A model generated the notes under the pieces. The model saw only the letters and a program-made list of their open reading frames with translations, ran no database searches and was not told where the DNA came from. From NCBI GenBank assembly GCA_025363555.1, contig JANYDQ010000251.1:1-44619 (forward strand): a stretch of 44,619 nt of DNA. Direction: 5' to 3'. Origin of the DNA: Bacteroidota bacterium. GTDB taxonomy: Bacteria; Bacteroidota; Bacteroidia; 2-12-FULL-35-15. Each line of letters begins with the position of its first letter. Position 1 is the first letter of the stretch. The translations under genes were made by a program, and so were the position numbers. Shown piece after piece: positions 44,491 through 44,619 of this stretch.

Positions 44491-44619
44491 TCAAAAGTTG
44501 ATTTTTAATAACTCCCAAGGGTATCTATTAATTGTAAAACAATAATATTTACCATTGGGAGAAAAAAGAAACAATGATACGAAAATCGCTTGTACTACTT
44601 GATAATCCTTTACTTTAGC
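44491..44619 (-). CDS. Partial CDS cut by the window end (C-terminal 42 aa)
   Basis: The minus strand stays open from the last base to TGA at 44491-44493 and reads AKVKDYQVVQAIFVSLFLFS followed by PNGKYYCFTINRYPWELLKINF. The mixture of aromatic and charged residues looks coding. The stop is 18 bp before the 307-aa gene's start, as expected for an operon partner. The inverted repeat CTCCCAA...TTGGGAG (44512-44561) lies inside this frame and may be chance. No family can be named from this tail. Confidence 0.5.
   Translation of the reverse strand, partial: AKVKDYQVVQAIFVSLFLFSPNGKYYCFTINRYPWELLKINF

Noticed and set aside
44512-44561. Inverted repeat CTCCCAA...TTGGGAG as terminator or operator
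   Set aside because: The 36-nt gap between the 7-bp arms, the lack of a T tract in the right direction and the open coding frame through it make chance more likely.

Overview
The window looks like a chromosomal segment from a Bacteroidota (Bacteroidetes) bacterium. The DNA is AT-rich. Many genes start just behind the phylum's -7 promoter element TAnnTTTG (for example TATATTTG, TACTTTTG, TATCTTTG and TACCTTTG). One giant secreted protein ends in a type IX secretion (T9SS) C-terminal sorting domain. Bacteroidota families such as DUF2795 and the Bacteroidota-type FtsE are present. I found no rRNA, tRNA or CRISPR array.

Layout: 1-450 is a 21-bp-period repeat array. 452-2007 holds an Fn3-like hypothetical gene and a SAM methyltransferase. 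2020-10749 (minus) holds a TPR/SpoIIE phosphatase, a 1733-aa T9SS adhesin-like protein and a parallel beta-helix protein. 10879-12570 (plus) holds an ABC ATPase, a PduO-type cobalamin adenosyltransferase and a DUF2795 protein. 12796-15152 (minus) is an overlapping aroB-aroA operon, divergent from proline dehydrogenase. 16482-21147 is a complete efflux operon (TetR, TolC-like, HlyD/EmrA-like, EmrB-like MFS) with a palindromic operator on its own promoter. Next come a tandem DUF1573 pair, valS, a DUF1761 protein and a small secreted protein.

26641-28760 is an accessory, scarred region. It has three more arrays with the same 21-bp period but unrelated sequences. It also has a roughly 166-bp nested inverted repeat built from four GTCCCnnnGGGAC-type palindromes. 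On both sides of that element lie gene remnants that have lost their 5' ends: a LytTR C-terminus on minus and a secreted carboxypeptidase-regulatory-like protein on plus. Three hairpins with a TGT/ACA triplet loop follow.

28764-39924 is housekeeping: ftsE, a 1062-aa TPR protein with a 554-aa outer-membrane beta-barrel, LD-carboxypeptidase, metG (with an apparent single-base frameshift) and a DPP IV-like S9 peptidase. From about 40000 to the right edge lies an integrative element. It contains a decayed gene tail, a fifth 21-bp array, an orphan terminator, a tyrosine recombinase, an excisionase-like HTH gene, a small hypothetical gene, a phage Gp37/Gp68 (DUF5131, three-Cys motif) gene, an unrecognised 307-aa gene and a gene cut by the window end.

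The most unusual signal is the recurrence, five times in one window, of short arrays with an exact or near-exact 21-bp period but unrelated unit sequences. 21 bp is seven codons and two helical turns. Several arrays stay open in one frame as heptapeptide repeats. In-frame repetitive insertions inside valS and metG, and the nested palindrome flanked by two truncated genes, suggest a genome rich in small non-autonomous repeats.
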